Source: JASLCR01 sp964619585 (GTDB lineage Bacteria > Patescibacteriota > Saccharimonadia > Saccharimonadales > Saccharimonadaceae). From it: 64,000 nt of DNA. The DNA is taken from positions 124,001 to 188,000 of the forward strand of contig CAZUCO010000002.1 of NCBI GenBank assembly GCA_964619585.1, given 5' to 3'. The notes under the pieces are model-generated. The model had not been told where the DNA came from. It did not search any database and was given only the letters and a program-made list of their open reading frames with translations. A program made the position numbers and the translations under genes. This document shows positions 52,356-60,975 of this stretch, piece by piece (position 1 is the stretch's first letter; each line of letters opens with the position of its first letter).

Positions 52356-52823
52356 TTAATCAGATTTGATCGACGACTGCCTATAGATTCCGTATGCAGA
52401 CACAAGGCCGGAAGTAATGAGCGAAAAGGGATGAAGCACAAAAGCGTGTAGCAAGAGAAGTGGTAGAAATGTACAGCTGCCTTTTGTGCCGAAGAAGCCA
52501 GCGCAATACACCCCGAGCATATCTCTAGTCAGCTGGTATGTAAATAGTGCTACTATAACGAACGCAATCGCACTAAATATAACACTGATAATAAGGATAT
52601 CTTTGGGAATTACTGCGTTTCGCAGTAGTCGACGAGTAGTTATTGAAACAAATCCCAGTGTTGACACTGACCCGACCAACCCGAGAAGGTATACAAAACC
52701 ATATTTATTGGTGGTTAATATACCGATTGAACCTACATACCGTAATGCTCCGAGTAATGCGAATATTCCAATGACGGAGAGAAGGCCGATAATGATCCAC
52801 TTGCCGAATTGCTTCAATTTCAT
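52356..52823 (-). CDS. Small polytopic membrane protein
   Basis: 155 residues with four hydrophobic helices and a short loop bearing two Cys (YCAGFFGTKGSCTFLP). No family recognised. Extended -10 TGCTATAAT (complement of 52830-52838) is exactly 6 nt before the ATG. Confidence 0.6.
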   Translation of the reverse strand: MKLKQFGKWIIIGLLSVIGIFALLGALRYVGSIGILTTNKYGFVYLLGLVGSVSTLGFVSITTRRLLRNAVIPKDILIISVIFSAIAFVIVALFTYQLTRDMLGVYCAGFFGTKGSCTFLPLLLLHAFVLHPFSLITSGLVSAYGIYRQSSIKSD

Positions 52824-52879
52824 TTGTCAATTATAGCAAAAATAAAATAACCCTAAAGGTTATCGAAAGAGTACGTATT

Positions 52880-52954
52880 TGGTGCGGGCGGAGAGAATCG
52901 AACTCTCATCACTTGCTTGGAAGGCAGGTATATTAGCCATTATACGACGCCCGC
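52880..52954 (-). tRNA. tRNA-Gly (TCC)
   Basis: Minus-strand cloverleaf: acceptor GCGGGCG/CGCCCGC, anticodon stem CCTGC/GCAAG with loop CTTCCAA, anticodon TCC, T-arm GAGAGTTCGATTCTCTC, discriminator A, encoded CCA (52882-52880). Confidence 0.95.
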
Positions 52955-53091
52955 AATAAGAGAGATTATAACAGAAAGTATATGACCAGTGAAACCATCA
53001 GTCACTTTTCTTTATTCATACTGCCTCTACAGAAAAGAAATGAAGTATGAAAAAACAAGTAGCTCTAAGAAAAACCGACCATTTTTACCAT

Positions 53092-53107
53092 GACACTTAT
53101 GCTTGCA
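53092..53107 (+). repeat. 16-mer shared with the 35.7 kb promoter
   Basis: GACACTTATGCTTGCA occurs here and at 35688-35703. Both copies contain a TATGCT -10-like core upstream of a rightward gene, so the shared word may reflect a common promoter type or regulator site rather than a mobile repeat. Confidence 0.4.
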
Positions 53108-53137
53108 CGAGAACACATTCAGTAGAAGAATGAAATA

Positions 53138-53497
53138 ATGACAGAACTCAACAGACAATCTTCCTCTCCAGATCGGCCGCCCCTGACAGTGTCTCTGGGT
53201 GATCGGGACCACACCGTTGAACCAAGTAATACCGCACTCTATACGTACATGGGCCACTACGCTATGTATGATCATGTCTACCTTATTTTCGGTGAGACCA
53301 GTGGCACCGCAATATTTAAGGAATTCTACCCTGAGCCATTTTCGGTAATAAAAACTTACATAGAAGCTCATCGACTACCTCAACATATCAATCTCGTGAA
53401 ACCGTTTGACGTAGATATGAAAGCTTTCGAGGAGACTCTGGAGTCACTTTCTAGAGATGAGCTAGATAGTGGTATACCAAAAGATTGGCAGATATAG
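53138..53497 (+). CDS. Hypothetical protein
   Basis: 119 residues, acidic, soluble, with aromatic-rich centre (YTYMGHYAMYDHVYLIFGE). No family recognised. Likely transcribed from the TATGCT near 53098 with a leader of about 30 nt. No strong Shine-Dalgarno. Confidence 0.5.
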   Translation: MTELNRQSSSPDRPPLTVSLGDRDHTVEPSNTALYTYMGHYAMYDHVYLIFGETSGTAIFKEFYPEPFSVIKTYIEAHRLPQHINLVKPFDVDMKAFEETLESLSRDELDSGIPKDWQI

Positions 53498-53554
53498 CCG
53501 ACACTTGAGTGTGATATCGTGCCGAGAGAGTGGGCCGTGCTAGAATATAAGCAT

Positions 53555-53911
53555 ATGCAGATTAGCCGATTTAGTAACAATATCTCGAGTGGTGATACGC
53601 ACAGCAACGAGTATGCGGCTGGTACGGCGAGTGATCAGTCATTTGCTGAACGCAAACAGATAGAGAACAACCGGAAAACAGTCGGCGCCTACCAATTCTC
53701 GCAAATCGGACAAAACTTTCTACCTCGTGGCGAATATGTTCGACCCAAACCTCACCAACTCAGAGTAGCCGAACGCAAATCATCACGCCAAGAAATGAAT
53801 GCCAACAGTGGTATAGTGCCCGAGCGACCAACCGGTGGTCCCACTACACGTCAGCAAATGAATGCAGGATTCCACGAGCCACCAGCCCGTAGCTACAACC
53901 CGTACGCTTAG
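53555..53911 (+). CDS. Hypothetical polar, probably disordered protein
   Basis: 118 residues rich in Ser, Asn, Gln, Arg and Pro, with two copies of an RQ(E/Q)MNA motif (SSRQEMNANSGI; TTRQQMNAGFHE). TGCTAGAAT ends 8 nt before ATG 53555, favouring that start over the frame from 53519. A clean terminator follows. Confidence 0.55.
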   Translation: MQISRFSNNISSGDTHSNEYAAGTASDQSFAERKQIENNRKTVGAYQFSQIGQNFLPRGEYVRPKPHQLRVAERKSSRQEMNANSGIVPERPTGGPTTRQQMNAGFHEPPARSYNPYA

Positions 53912-53917
53912 CAAAAC

Positions 53918-53949
53918 AAAACAGTCTCCACAAGAAGGAGACTGTTTTT
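53918..53949. terminator. Bidirectional intrinsic terminator
   Basis: AAAACAGTCTCC (53918-53929), 7-base loop, GGAGACTGTTTT (53937-53948) and a further T. It serves the rightward gene and, read leftward, the tRNA-His transcript. Confidence 0.9.
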
Positions 53950-53960
53950 ATATTCAAACT

Positions 53961-54038
53961 TGGGGCGAATGATGGGAATTGAACCCACGACCTACGGAAC
54001 CACAACCCGTCGCTCTAACCAACTGAGCTACATCCGCC
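53961..54038 (-). tRNA. tRNA-His (GTG)
   Basis: Minus-strand cloverleaf. The extra G-1 opposite C73 is encoded (GGCGGATG/CATTCGCC), the hallmark of tRNA-His. Anticodon loop TTGTGGT gives GTG; T-arm GTGGGTTCAATTCCCAT; encoded CCA (53963-53961). Confidence 0.95.
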
Positions 54039-54079
54039 AACCTTGATAATTTTATCATAAGACAAAGAAAATGGTATAT

Positions 54080-54108
54080 TTGACAAAGTATTAAGCTTAA
54101 GTTATAAT
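54080..54108 (+). promoter_or_regulatory. Consensus promoter of the HELSH lipoprotein gene
   Basis: Perfect TTGACA (54080-54085) and TATAAT (54103-54108) with a 17 bp spacer, the strongest promoter seen in the window. The leader is only about 3 nt. Confidence 0.8.
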
Positions 54109-54117
54109 TATAAAACT

Positions 54118-55209
54118 ATGGACAAACTACGATTTGAAAAGACACGTATGACAATCGCTGCAACAACGGGAGTGCTCTCAATGGTGGCACTAAACGCTTG
54201 TAGTTCAGCGGAAGAACAGCCACGACAAGAACCAGGAGCACAGCAGTCTACTGACATCAAGCTGATTGATCCGAATGATGCTATTATTGCGATTGAAAAT
54301 GGAGCAGAGAACTGTCCTGTCGATCTATCCCGTGCCTCAAAAGCCTCTGGTTCGGAGGGAGAGCTAAGCGCTGACATGCGTCTTGAAGCACGAGAAAGAG
54401 GCAAAGAGCGCGACAAATGGTTCGATGCCATGGATGATGTAGCGAAGCGCTCGAAGAATGAGCAGGCGTCCAAGCTTATCAAATTTGCGCGCAATAACGG
54501 ACGGCTCGCTGCTCCTGTCAAATCAGGTGTCGTTGTGCTTGAAGACAACTCACGAGCGAAGTATCCATTCTTTGTGATGCCACTCAATCCCGGAGACAAA
54601 GGAATAGACGAGGGCCTTGATAATGTTCTAAGTGAAGATGGTAACGCATCTGCTGCATTCCTCAACCATGTCAATACGTTGGCGCTACCGCCGGCGACCG
54701 CATATTCTGAACTATGGCGTGGTGTACTCGGTGTGCATGAGCTCAGTCATGCTTGTGACGATAAGATTGAGCCAAAAGAAAATGCCGCAAGTCCTGCAGA
54801 GCAAGAAACGCCTAGTGAATATGCACGACGCGAACGAATTGCACATCAGCTACAAAATGAATTAATGATTGCTATCGGTGGTGAGAAGATGGAAGACGTC
54901 ATAAGTCGTGAAGCAGATCGTATCGACACGTTTGTGAACGAAAATGGCACGATTTTGAATTCAGGCAGTGACTCACCTCGATACAAAGAAGAACTAGACA
55001 GTATATTCGACAAGCCCGCTTCGACCAAGGAAGAAGCGTCTCGTGTTACGTCGGTGTGGATAGCTGGTGTATTCGAATACATGGACAGGGTGGTTACTCC
55101 GGAGCAAGCTGATTACGCGAAGACAGAGTTCCTCTTGTCGCTATATGTCCGTGCCGGAATCGCTTCTACCCCTTCTCCTGAAGAGGGTCCATATAGCCCT
55201 GTTTCGTAG
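54118..55209 (+). CDS. Lipoprotein with HExxH zincin-like motif
   Basis: 363 residues. Signal peptide with lipobox LNAC (Cys near 28), so lipid-anchored outside the membrane. A mostly helical charged domain follows; VHELSHACDDKIEP (near residue 207) supplies an HExxH zinc-binding motif with nearby Asp/Glu. No recognised peptidase family; it may be a metallopeptidase or a structural relative. The consensus promoter suggests high expression. Confidence 0.65.
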   Translation: MDKLRFEKTRMTIAATTGVLSMVALNACSSAEEQPRQEPGAQQSTDIKLIDPNDAIIAIENGAENCPVDLSRASKASGSEGELSADMRLEARERGKERDKWFDAMDDVAKRSKNEQASKLIKFARNNGRLAAPVKSGVVVLEDNSRAKYPFFVMPLNPGDKGIDEGLDNVLSEDGNASAAFLNHVNTLALPPATAYSELWRGVLGVHELSHACDDKIEPKENAASPAEQETPSEYARRERIAHQLQNELMIAIGGEKMEDVISREADRIDTFVNENGTILNSGSDSPRYKEELDSIFDKPASTKEEASRVTSVWIAGVFEYMDRVVTPEQADYAKTEFLLSLYVRAGIASTPSPEEGPYSPVS

Positions 55210-55219
55210 CTGCTACTAA

Positions 55220-56752
55220 CTAAACATCCTGGACTGTTTCGATGTCGGCACCGAGCGAGTTGAGTCGGTTGGCGAGATCTTCGTAGCCACGATTGATCGG
55301 GTAGATATCTCGTAGAGTCGAGGTACCGGGTGCGGCAAGCATAGCGAGAAGTATCACGACTGATGGCCGGAGGGCTGGCGGTGCGACGATGTCGGCTGGC
55401 TTCCACTTGGTTGGGCCGTTCAAGAATACGCGGTGAGTATCAACGAGATCAATCTTTGCGCCGAGCTTGCTGAGCTCGGTGAAGTAGATGGCACGGTTTT
55501 CATAACTCCAGTCATGGAGCAATGTACGGCCTTTGGCAACAGTCGCGATCAGACCGAGGAATGGCAAGTTGTCCATGTTGACACCCGGGAAGGGCATCGA
55601 GTGGAGCTTATCTTTGGCGGCTACAAGTTTGGATTGCTTGACGGTCACGTCAACGAGGCGTGTGCGACCATTGTCGGCGAAATATTCTTTCGATAAGTCG
55701 TATTGTAAGCCCATGTTTTCGAGGACAGCGAGTTCGAGCTCGATGAATTCGATCGGTGCGCGTTTGACAGTGATTTCAGAATCAGTCACGACACCTGCAG
55801 CGATCAAGCTCATTGCTTCGATCGGATCTTCGCTTGGCGAGTACTCGACATTTTGGTTGATTGAGCGCTTACCACGAATAGTGAGAGTAGTTGTACCGAT
55901 ACCATCGATCTTGACGCCCAGTTTTTCGAGGAAGAAGCAGACATCTTGGACCATGTAGTTTGGACTGGCATTACGTATAGTGGTCGTACCGTCGTAGAGT
56001 GCAGCAGCCATGACTACGTTTTCTGTCACGGTATCGCCACGCTCTGTCAGAAGGATCGTTCGGTCTGGTGACTTCTCGTGGACCGTTACTTCGTAGTAGT
56101 CGGTATTTGGTCGAGCGACGACATCCATACCGAACTCGCCGAGGCCATCAAGGTGTGGTTCAACAGTGCGTGTACCTAGGTCGCAACCACCGGCAAATGG
56201 GATACGAAAAGTGTCGTACTGGTGAAGTAGCGGGCCGAGGAACATGATGACAGTACGGGTTCGCTTGGCTGCATTGACATCCATTTTGTCGAGAGCCAGT
56301 TTGGCTGGTGGTTTGATCTCGAGATCGTTTGCATTGATCCATTTGGTCTTGACGCCGATACTGTTGAGCACCTCGATGATTCGGTTTACCTCTTCAATAC
56401 GAGCGACATGTCGGAATGTCGTTGTGCCTTTGTTGAGCAAGCTAGCACAGAGCAGGCCAACGGCTGCGTTTTTGCTCGTTTTGACATCAATACTGCCAGA
56501 TAGTTTCTTGCCACCATGAACCTTAAAGTTGATCTTGCCACTGTTGTTGAGCAGTACAAGGCTACTTGACAGCTCTTCGCTGATGCGGGCTAGCATCTCA
56601 AGGCTGATATTTTGGCCACCTTTCTCGATTCGGTTGATGGCACTCTGAGAAGTGCCGAGTTTTTCGGCGAGCTCAGATTGAGTCATGCCCTTACTGGTAC
56701 GTGTTTCTTGAATTAATGCGCCCAATCGGGCTTTGTAATCTGTTCCAAGCAT
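55220..56752 (-). CDS. murA: XRE helix-turn-helix fused to UDP-GlcNAc enolpyruvyl transferase (MurA)
   Basis: 510 residues. Residues about 7-62 form an XRE/Cro HTH (LIQETRTSKGMTQSELAEKLGTSQSAINRIEKGGQNISLEML). From about 75 a complete MurA domain follows: Lys-Asn in KTSKNAAV, the catalytic Cys loop GGCDLGTRTVEPHLDGLG, and PFPGVNMDNLPFLG. MurA makes enolpyruvyl-UDP-GlcNAc, the first committed step of peptidoglycan synthesis. Fusion to a DNA-binding domain is unusual. TGATATAAT (complement of 56759-56767) is 6 nt before the ATG. Confidence 0.92.
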   Translation of the reverse strand: MLGTDYKARLGALIQETRTSKGMTQSELAEKLGTSQSAINRIEKGGQNISLEMLARISEELSSSLVLLNNSGKINFKVHGGKKLSGSIDVKTSKNAAVGLLCASLLNKGTTTFRHVARIEEVNRIIEVLNSIGVKTKWINANDLEIKPPAKLALDKMDVNAAKRTRTVIMFLGPLLHQYDTFRIPFAGGCDLGTRTVEPHLDGLGEFGMDVVARPNTDYYEVTVHEKSPDRTILLTERGDTVTENVVMAAALYDGTTTIRNASPNYMVQDVCFFLEKLGVKIDGIGTTTLTIRGKRSINQNVEYSPSEDPIEAMSLIAAGVVTDSEITVKRAPIEFIELELAVLENMGLQYDLSKEYFADNGRTRLVDVTVKQSKLVAAKDKLHSMPFPGVNMDNLPFLGLIATVAKGRTLLHDWSYENRAIYFTELSKLGAKIDLVDTHRVFLNGPTKWKPADIVAPPALRPSVVILLAMLAAPGTSTLRDIYPINRGYEDLANRLNSLGADIETVQDV

Positions 56753-56877
56753 AGCGTTATTATATCATCCATGATATAAAGTATGCAAGTCACACAATAG
56801 TGTATACTGGGATCATGATCTAGCAACAAATCAAATCATCACCAGGGGAAGAGACGAAATAAAGGGAGAACAATGAT

Positions 56878-58155
56878 ATGAATGATGATATAGTTGCACA
56901 ACTTATAGCAGGTGAGACAAAGCGGGAACAAGAGGGCCTCGAGCTAATCCCGAGTGAAAATTATGTATCCAAGGATGTACTGACGGCGCTCGGCAGTGTA
57001 TTTACCAATAAGTACTCTGAGGGCTATCCAGGCAAACGCTACTATGGTGGGCAAGAATTTACTGATCAGATAGAACAGCTAGCAATCGATCGTGCCAAGC
57101 AGCTTTTTGGTGCCGACCATGCCAACGTGCAGCCGCACTCTGGTGCGCCAGCCAACGAAGCAGTGTATAGTGCATGGCTCGAGCCAGGTGACACAGTACT
57201 TGCGATGGACCTCAGCCATGGTGGTCACTTGACCCATGGCAACCCTATGACGCGCAGTGCCAAGCTGTACAACTTTGTGCCCTACAAGATGAAAGATATC
57301 GAGACGGGTGAGATCGACTATGAACACCTGCGCGAGCTAGCACTTGAGCACAACCCAAAGATCATCTTGGCTGGCTTCTCTGGCTATCCACGTGATCTTG
57401 ACTATGAGAAGTTTGCGGCTATCGCCCAAGAAGTAGGCGATGACTGTCTACTGATGGCGGATATGGCACACATTGCTGGCTTGATCGCCGCTGGTGTAAA
57501 GGAAAATCCATTTGACTATGGCTTCCACGTGATTACGACTACTACACACAAAACTCTTCGTGGTCCACGTGGCGGTATGATTCTCTCGAAAGGTATTGTA
57601 TCTACTCCACTCCGAGCTCCCGAAAAGACAATCGAAAACATCCCGACCTTAATCGACCGCGCAGTTTTCCCAGGGATGCAAGGTGGTCCACACATGCACG
57701 TGATCGCGGCCAAGGCAGTCGCATTTGGTGAGGCGCTCAAGCCCGAGTTCAAAGACTACGCAGCACAGATACTGAAAAATGCCTCAGTGCTCGCAGATGA
57801 GCTACAAAAGCAAGGTTTCAAACTGATCACCAATGGCACTAGCAACCACTTGATCCTCGCCAACGTATGGGATAGCTTCGGGATCGATGGCAAGGTAGCC
57901 GAAGAAGCACTCGACAAGATCGGTCTCACACTCAACAAGAATACAGTTCCTGACGATCCAAACCCACCATTCCGTCCAAGTGGTATCCGACTTGGTACGC
58001 CGGCGCTTACGACACGCGGCCTCAAGGAAGAGCATATGGCGCAGCTAGCTACCTGGATGCGACAAGCGATCGATGCAAGGGAAGACGAAGCAGCCTTGCA
58101 AGCACTTCGAGACGAGACTCGAGAATTCATCTCTGGTTTCCCTGTACCTCACTAG
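56878..58155 (+). CDS. glyA: Serine hydroxymethyltransferase
   Basis: PLP enzyme interconverting serine and glycine with tetrahydrofolate, 425 residues. ENYVSKDVLTALGSVFTNKYSEGYPGKRYYGG, HANVQPHSGAPANEAVY, DMAHIAGLIAAG and the PLP Lys in TTTTHKTLRGPRGG are present. AAAGGGAG lies upstream of the start; a second ATG-like context at 56875 is out of frame. No glycine- or purine-type riboswitch is seen in 56753-56877. Confidence 0.97.
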   Translation: MNDDIVAQLIAGETKREQEGLELIPSENYVSKDVLTALGSVFTNKYSEGYPGKRYYGGQEFTDQIEQLAIDRAKQLFGADHANVQPHSGAPANEAVYSAWLEPGDTVLAMDLSHGGHLTHGNPMTRSAKLYNFVPYKMKDIETGEIDYEHLRELALEHNPKIILAGFSGYPRDLDYEKFAAIAQEVGDDCLLMADMAHIAGLIAAGVKENPFDYGFHVITTTTHKTLRGPRGGMILSKGIVSTPLRAPEKTIENIPTLIDRAVFPGMQGGPHMHVIAAKAVAFGEALKPEFKDYAAQILKNASVLADELQKQGFKLITNGTSNHLILANVWDSFGIDGKVAEEALDKIGLTLNKNTVPDDPNPPFRPSGIRLGTPALTTRGLKEEHMAQLATWMRQAIDAREDEAALQALRDETREFISGFPVPH

Positions 58156-58179
58156 ACTAAGCTATTGCCGCCATTGAAG

Positions 58180-58213
58180 AAGCCTCCCGGGACGCCATTG
58201 TCCCGGGAGGCTT
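58180..58213. terminator. Terminator between glyA and the SGNH hydrolase gene
   Basis: AAGCCTCCCGGGAC and GTCCCGGGAGGCTT (14 bp, perfect) around GCCATT, followed by TGTTCTT. Serves both convergent genes. Confidence 0.9.
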
Positions 58214-58235
58214 TGTTCTTCAGCGAGTGCGTGTG

Positions 58236-59684
58236 TCAGTTCATCGCATCAGCAATCAACTCCTTGTAGGCTAGCTGGCCATTCTCGTTTGGATGGAAGA
58301 CGTAGGCATATTTTCCATTGGGCGGCAGTGCCGCCTCCGTGCCATTGAAGTAGGCGCCATCTCGACATAGTTCATGCCCCAGGAACGGGCTTCCTGCACC
58401 AAGCGGATCTACGTAGGTGAAGCGAGAGTCGTTCAGGTTCGTGACCGCCGTCTCGATGACCGTGTTAAGCTTCAGAACGATGATCTCAGCTGCAGCAGCC
58501 TCATCTTCATCGAAGTCAGGACAGATGCCGATGCCTCTGTCCGCCCAAGACTCCTGCGTTATAACGTAGGGATAGCCGACGATGTAGATCTTAACGCCGG
58601 CATTAGTCCAAAGGCGGGTGGTGATACTTGAAAACAAGGCAGCTAGCCGACTCGGAAGATAGTCGCTTCGAGTTGGGTCTGTCATAATGTCCCACACTTC
58701 TTGGTACATGCTTGACGAGCTAGCGCAGGAGCTGAACACACATGCGCGCGCAAATCCACTGAACCCGATGTCGTTCCCTCCGATGGTGATGGTCACAACC
58801 TCCGTATCTTGGGACAGTGCATTGAGCTGCGACCCCTCTCCCCAGTTGCCTTCACCACCCGTACCTCCATCAATAACACTTGAGGTGGTAGCTCCTGAGC
58901 AAGCCATAAAGCCAGTAATACCAAGGCTAAGACTAGCTTCAGCCTGCAAGAGACGTGGGTACGCCTGCCTACTTCGGTGGCACTCGTTGGTGTCATCCAT
59001 GTCAGTTCCGTACTCAAAAGGCGGATTGCCTTCACCACTCGAGAAGGAGTCACCAAGGGCGACATACGATGGACGAGACATAGCCGAAGGCACTTCCCCT
59101 CCATAATCAATGGGGTATTCAATATCACTATTGAGGTACACGACTCGGGTCATGATGGAAGGGTTCGAGTAGTACTGGAAACCAATGTAACTTTGGTTAT
59201 CAGTACTGTTGGTAAGCATCCCTACTGCAGCTGCGCCCGGTCCAGCATCTACCAGATTGCCCCCCGTAGCGTACCGGAAGTGAATGAGGGTGTAGCTACT
59301 AGCGCTTACGCCAAAAGCCTTACTCCCTTGGTTTGTGTAGAAGAACTTATACTTCTCTTCCGGGGGCGTGATTACTACCTGTCCATAGCCACCACCTCCG
59401 CAAGTCACATCTGGACATATGAATAGCGCCCATCCCGTCCCTGAATTGATAGCACTCTGGAGCGCATTGACAGCGCTGGCTAGTGAAGTGTCGGATGGAT
59501 GACTCGAGCTGTAGTCTCGAAGGTCGTCGAACCACGTATCTGTGTGGTCCGTGCCACCGAGGGTTACAGTACCCGTTTTAATAATCACTGCGTCAAAGTC
59601 TGAGATCGCTGACGCTTTACTGGGCAAACTGGTGAGAAACATTGCCAGTAGCAATGTTGCCAGTATTCTCTTCTTAGTCCTCAC
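58236..59684 (-). CDS. Secreted SGNH/GDSL hydrolase
   Basis: 482 residues. Signal peptide (to SKASA, about residue 26), a beta-rich N-terminal region of about 170 residues, then an SGNH hydrolase domain: block I VALGDSFSSGEGN, block III TIGGNDIGFS, block V HPNENGQ. Several Cys pairs suggest disulfides. Resembles actinobacterial secreted esterases/lipases and is GC-richer than neighbours, so transfer from an actinobacterial host is plausible. The start is GTG with AGGAG 5 nt upstream. Confidence 0.85.
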   Translation of the reverse strand: MRTKKRILATLLLAMFLTSLPSKASAISDFDAVIIKTGTVTLGGTDHTDTWFDDLRDYSSSHPSDTSLASAVNALQSAINSGTGWALFICPDVTCGGGGYGQVVITPPEEKYKFFYTNQGSKAFGVSASSYTLIHFRYATGGNLVDAGPGAAAVGMLTNSTDNQSYIGFQYYSNPSIMTRVVYLNSDIEYPIDYGGEVPSAMSRPSYVALGDSFSSGEGNPPFEYGTDMDDTNECHRSRQAYPRLLQAEASLSLGITGFMACSGATTSSVIDGGTGGEGNWGEGSQLNALSQDTEVVTITIGGNDIGFSGFARACVFSSCASSSSMYQEVWDIMTDPTRSDYLPSRLAALFSSITTRLWTNAGVKIYIVGYPYVITQESWADRGIGICPDFDEDEAAAAEIIVLKLNTVIETAVTNLNDSRFTYVDPLGAGSPFLGHELCRDGAYFNGTEAALPPNGKYAYVFHPNENGQLAYKELIADAMN

Positions 59685-59762
59685 TATTTCTCCTAATTGT
59701 CAAGGATCGAGACCGTAAAGTTTTCCCTACGGCCATTTTGCTTATGCTGAAGAACAGACCTA

Positions 59763-59768
59763 ATTATA
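59763..59768 (-). promoter_or_regulatory. -10 box of the SGNH hydrolase gene
   Basis: TATAAT (complement of 59763-59768) gives a leader of about 72 nt with an AGGAG Shine-Dalgarno. The rest of 59685-59841 has no supported gene. Confidence 0.5.
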
Positions 59769-59841
59769 ATGCAGTAACTGAATTAAGCATATGCGTGTTG
59801 ATCATAAAAACTTATAATTATCTAGGAGTAAGTATATACAA

Positions 59842-59866
59842 AAAGAGCCCTTTTGAAGGGCTCTTT
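59842..59866. terminator. Terminator after the first tandem pilin gene
   Basis: AAAGAGCCC and GGGCTCTTT (9 bp) around a 7-base loop; on the minus strand followed by TTTTTG. Confidence 0.85.
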
Positions 59867-59883
59867 AAGTTTATAGCAAGGCT

Positions 59884-60321
59884 TTACTCAGTGCAGGGTG
59901 TACCTGTAGCACCACCAATATTGACGTACTGTACAGCAGTTGCTGCTGCGCTATACCAGATAACTTGTGCTCCTGTTGCACATTTTCGATAACCAACAGT
60001 CTTTTCATCCGAAGGGTTGGTCGGTGTTGTTCCTGTAGCGTTAGTCACTTTTGAGGTATCGTCGAGCTCGGCTTCTTTGACGGTATTAGGCTTTGTTGTA
60101 AGCTGGGCGAACGTTGGGTAGGCTGACTGAACGGTGTTGTATGCTTCAGCTTTCTTTTGGATCTGTGCTGCTAAACTTTGTGCCGCACTTGTTTTACCAC
60201 GGTTCTGAATACCGTTGTAGGCAACAATTGAGATTGCAGCCAAGATAGCGATCACAACGATAACGATGAGAAGCTCAACGATAGTGAAACCACGTTGTTT
60301 AGTTTTGATGTTATTAAGCAT
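59884..60321 (-). CDS. Type IV pilin, tandem copy A
   Basis: 145 residues: leader with QRG-FTIVELLIVIVVIAILAAISIVAYNG, then KTSAAQSLAAQIQKKAEAYNTVQSAYPTFAQLT and a variable C-terminus with a Cys pair (RKCATGA...GTPCTE). A likely major pilin. AGGGGGCAT Shine-Dalgarno lies 5-6 nt from the ATG. Its sister copy is at 60460-60903. Confidence 0.92.
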   Translation of the reverse strand: MLNNIKTKQRGFTIVELLIVIVVIAILAAISIVAYNGIQNRGKTSAAQSLAAQIQKKAEAYNTVQSAYPTFAQLTTKPNTVKEAELDDTSKVTNATGTTPTNPSDEKTVGYRKCATGAQVIWYSAAATAVQYVNIGGATGTPCTE

Positions 60322-60406
60322 GGAAGATGCCCCCTAATTATGTTTATTGCTTATGGTAAAATTCTACAAGACGCTGGCCTAAATTACAAGATCTTGCCAG
60401 AATGAA

Positions 60407-60431
60407 TTAGCACCCCGATAAGGGGTGCTAA
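60407..60431. terminator. Hairpin between the tandem pilin genes
   Basis: TTAGCACCCC and GGGGTGCTAA (10 bp, perfect) around GATAA, just past the copy B stop. The downstream T-tract on the minus strand is weak. Confidence 0.7.
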
Positions 60432-60459
60432 TATGGCGTAATACTACAATGCTATAGCA

Positions 60460-60903
60460 CTAGCTACAAGCTGCAGGTGAAGCTGTTGCCTCAGTTGTAG
60501 ATGCTGCTCCACCTAGACCGATAATAACAATCTTACTTGCGTTTGCACTCCACCAAATCACCTGAGCACCTCCGGCTGTACATGTCTTGTAACGAACAGT
60601 CTTTTCATCCGAAGGGTTGGTTGTATCGGTTACCTTTGATGCATCATCAAGTTCGGCTTCCTTTACTGTATTTGGTTTTGCTGTAAGCTGGGCGAACGTT
60701 GGGTAGGCTGACTGAACGGTGTTGTATGCTTCAGCTTTCTTTTGGATCTGTGCTGCTAAACTTTGTGCCGCACTTGTTTTACCACGGTTCTGAATACCGT
60801 TGTAAGCTACGATTGAGATTGCTGCGAGGATTGCGATCACGACGATGACAATCAAGAGTTCGACAATCGTGAATCCCTGCTGTTTTTTGATGTTGTTAAG
60901 CAT
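60460..60903 (-). CDS. Type IV pilin, tandem copy B
   Basis: 147 residues with the same first 70 or so residues as copy A apart from the leader, and a different C-terminus (YKTCTAGGAQVIWWSAN...ASPAACS). The 5' leader (TACCATAAG...TAATTAGGGGGCAT) is also shared. The pair may supply alternative major pilins with different exposed faces. Confidence 0.92.
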   Translation of the reverse strand: MLNNIKKQQGFTIVELLIVIVVIAILAAISIVAYNGIQNRGKTSAAQSLAAQIQKKAEAYNTVQSAYPTFAQLTAKPNTVKEAELDDASKVTDTTNPSDEKTVRYKTCTAGGAQVIWWSANASKIVIIGLGGAASTTEATASPAACS

Positions 60904-60975
60904 GTATATGCCCCCTAATTACGTTGTTACTTATGGTAAGAGTGTACTACGAGGTAAGCGTAAGCGCAATAGTTT

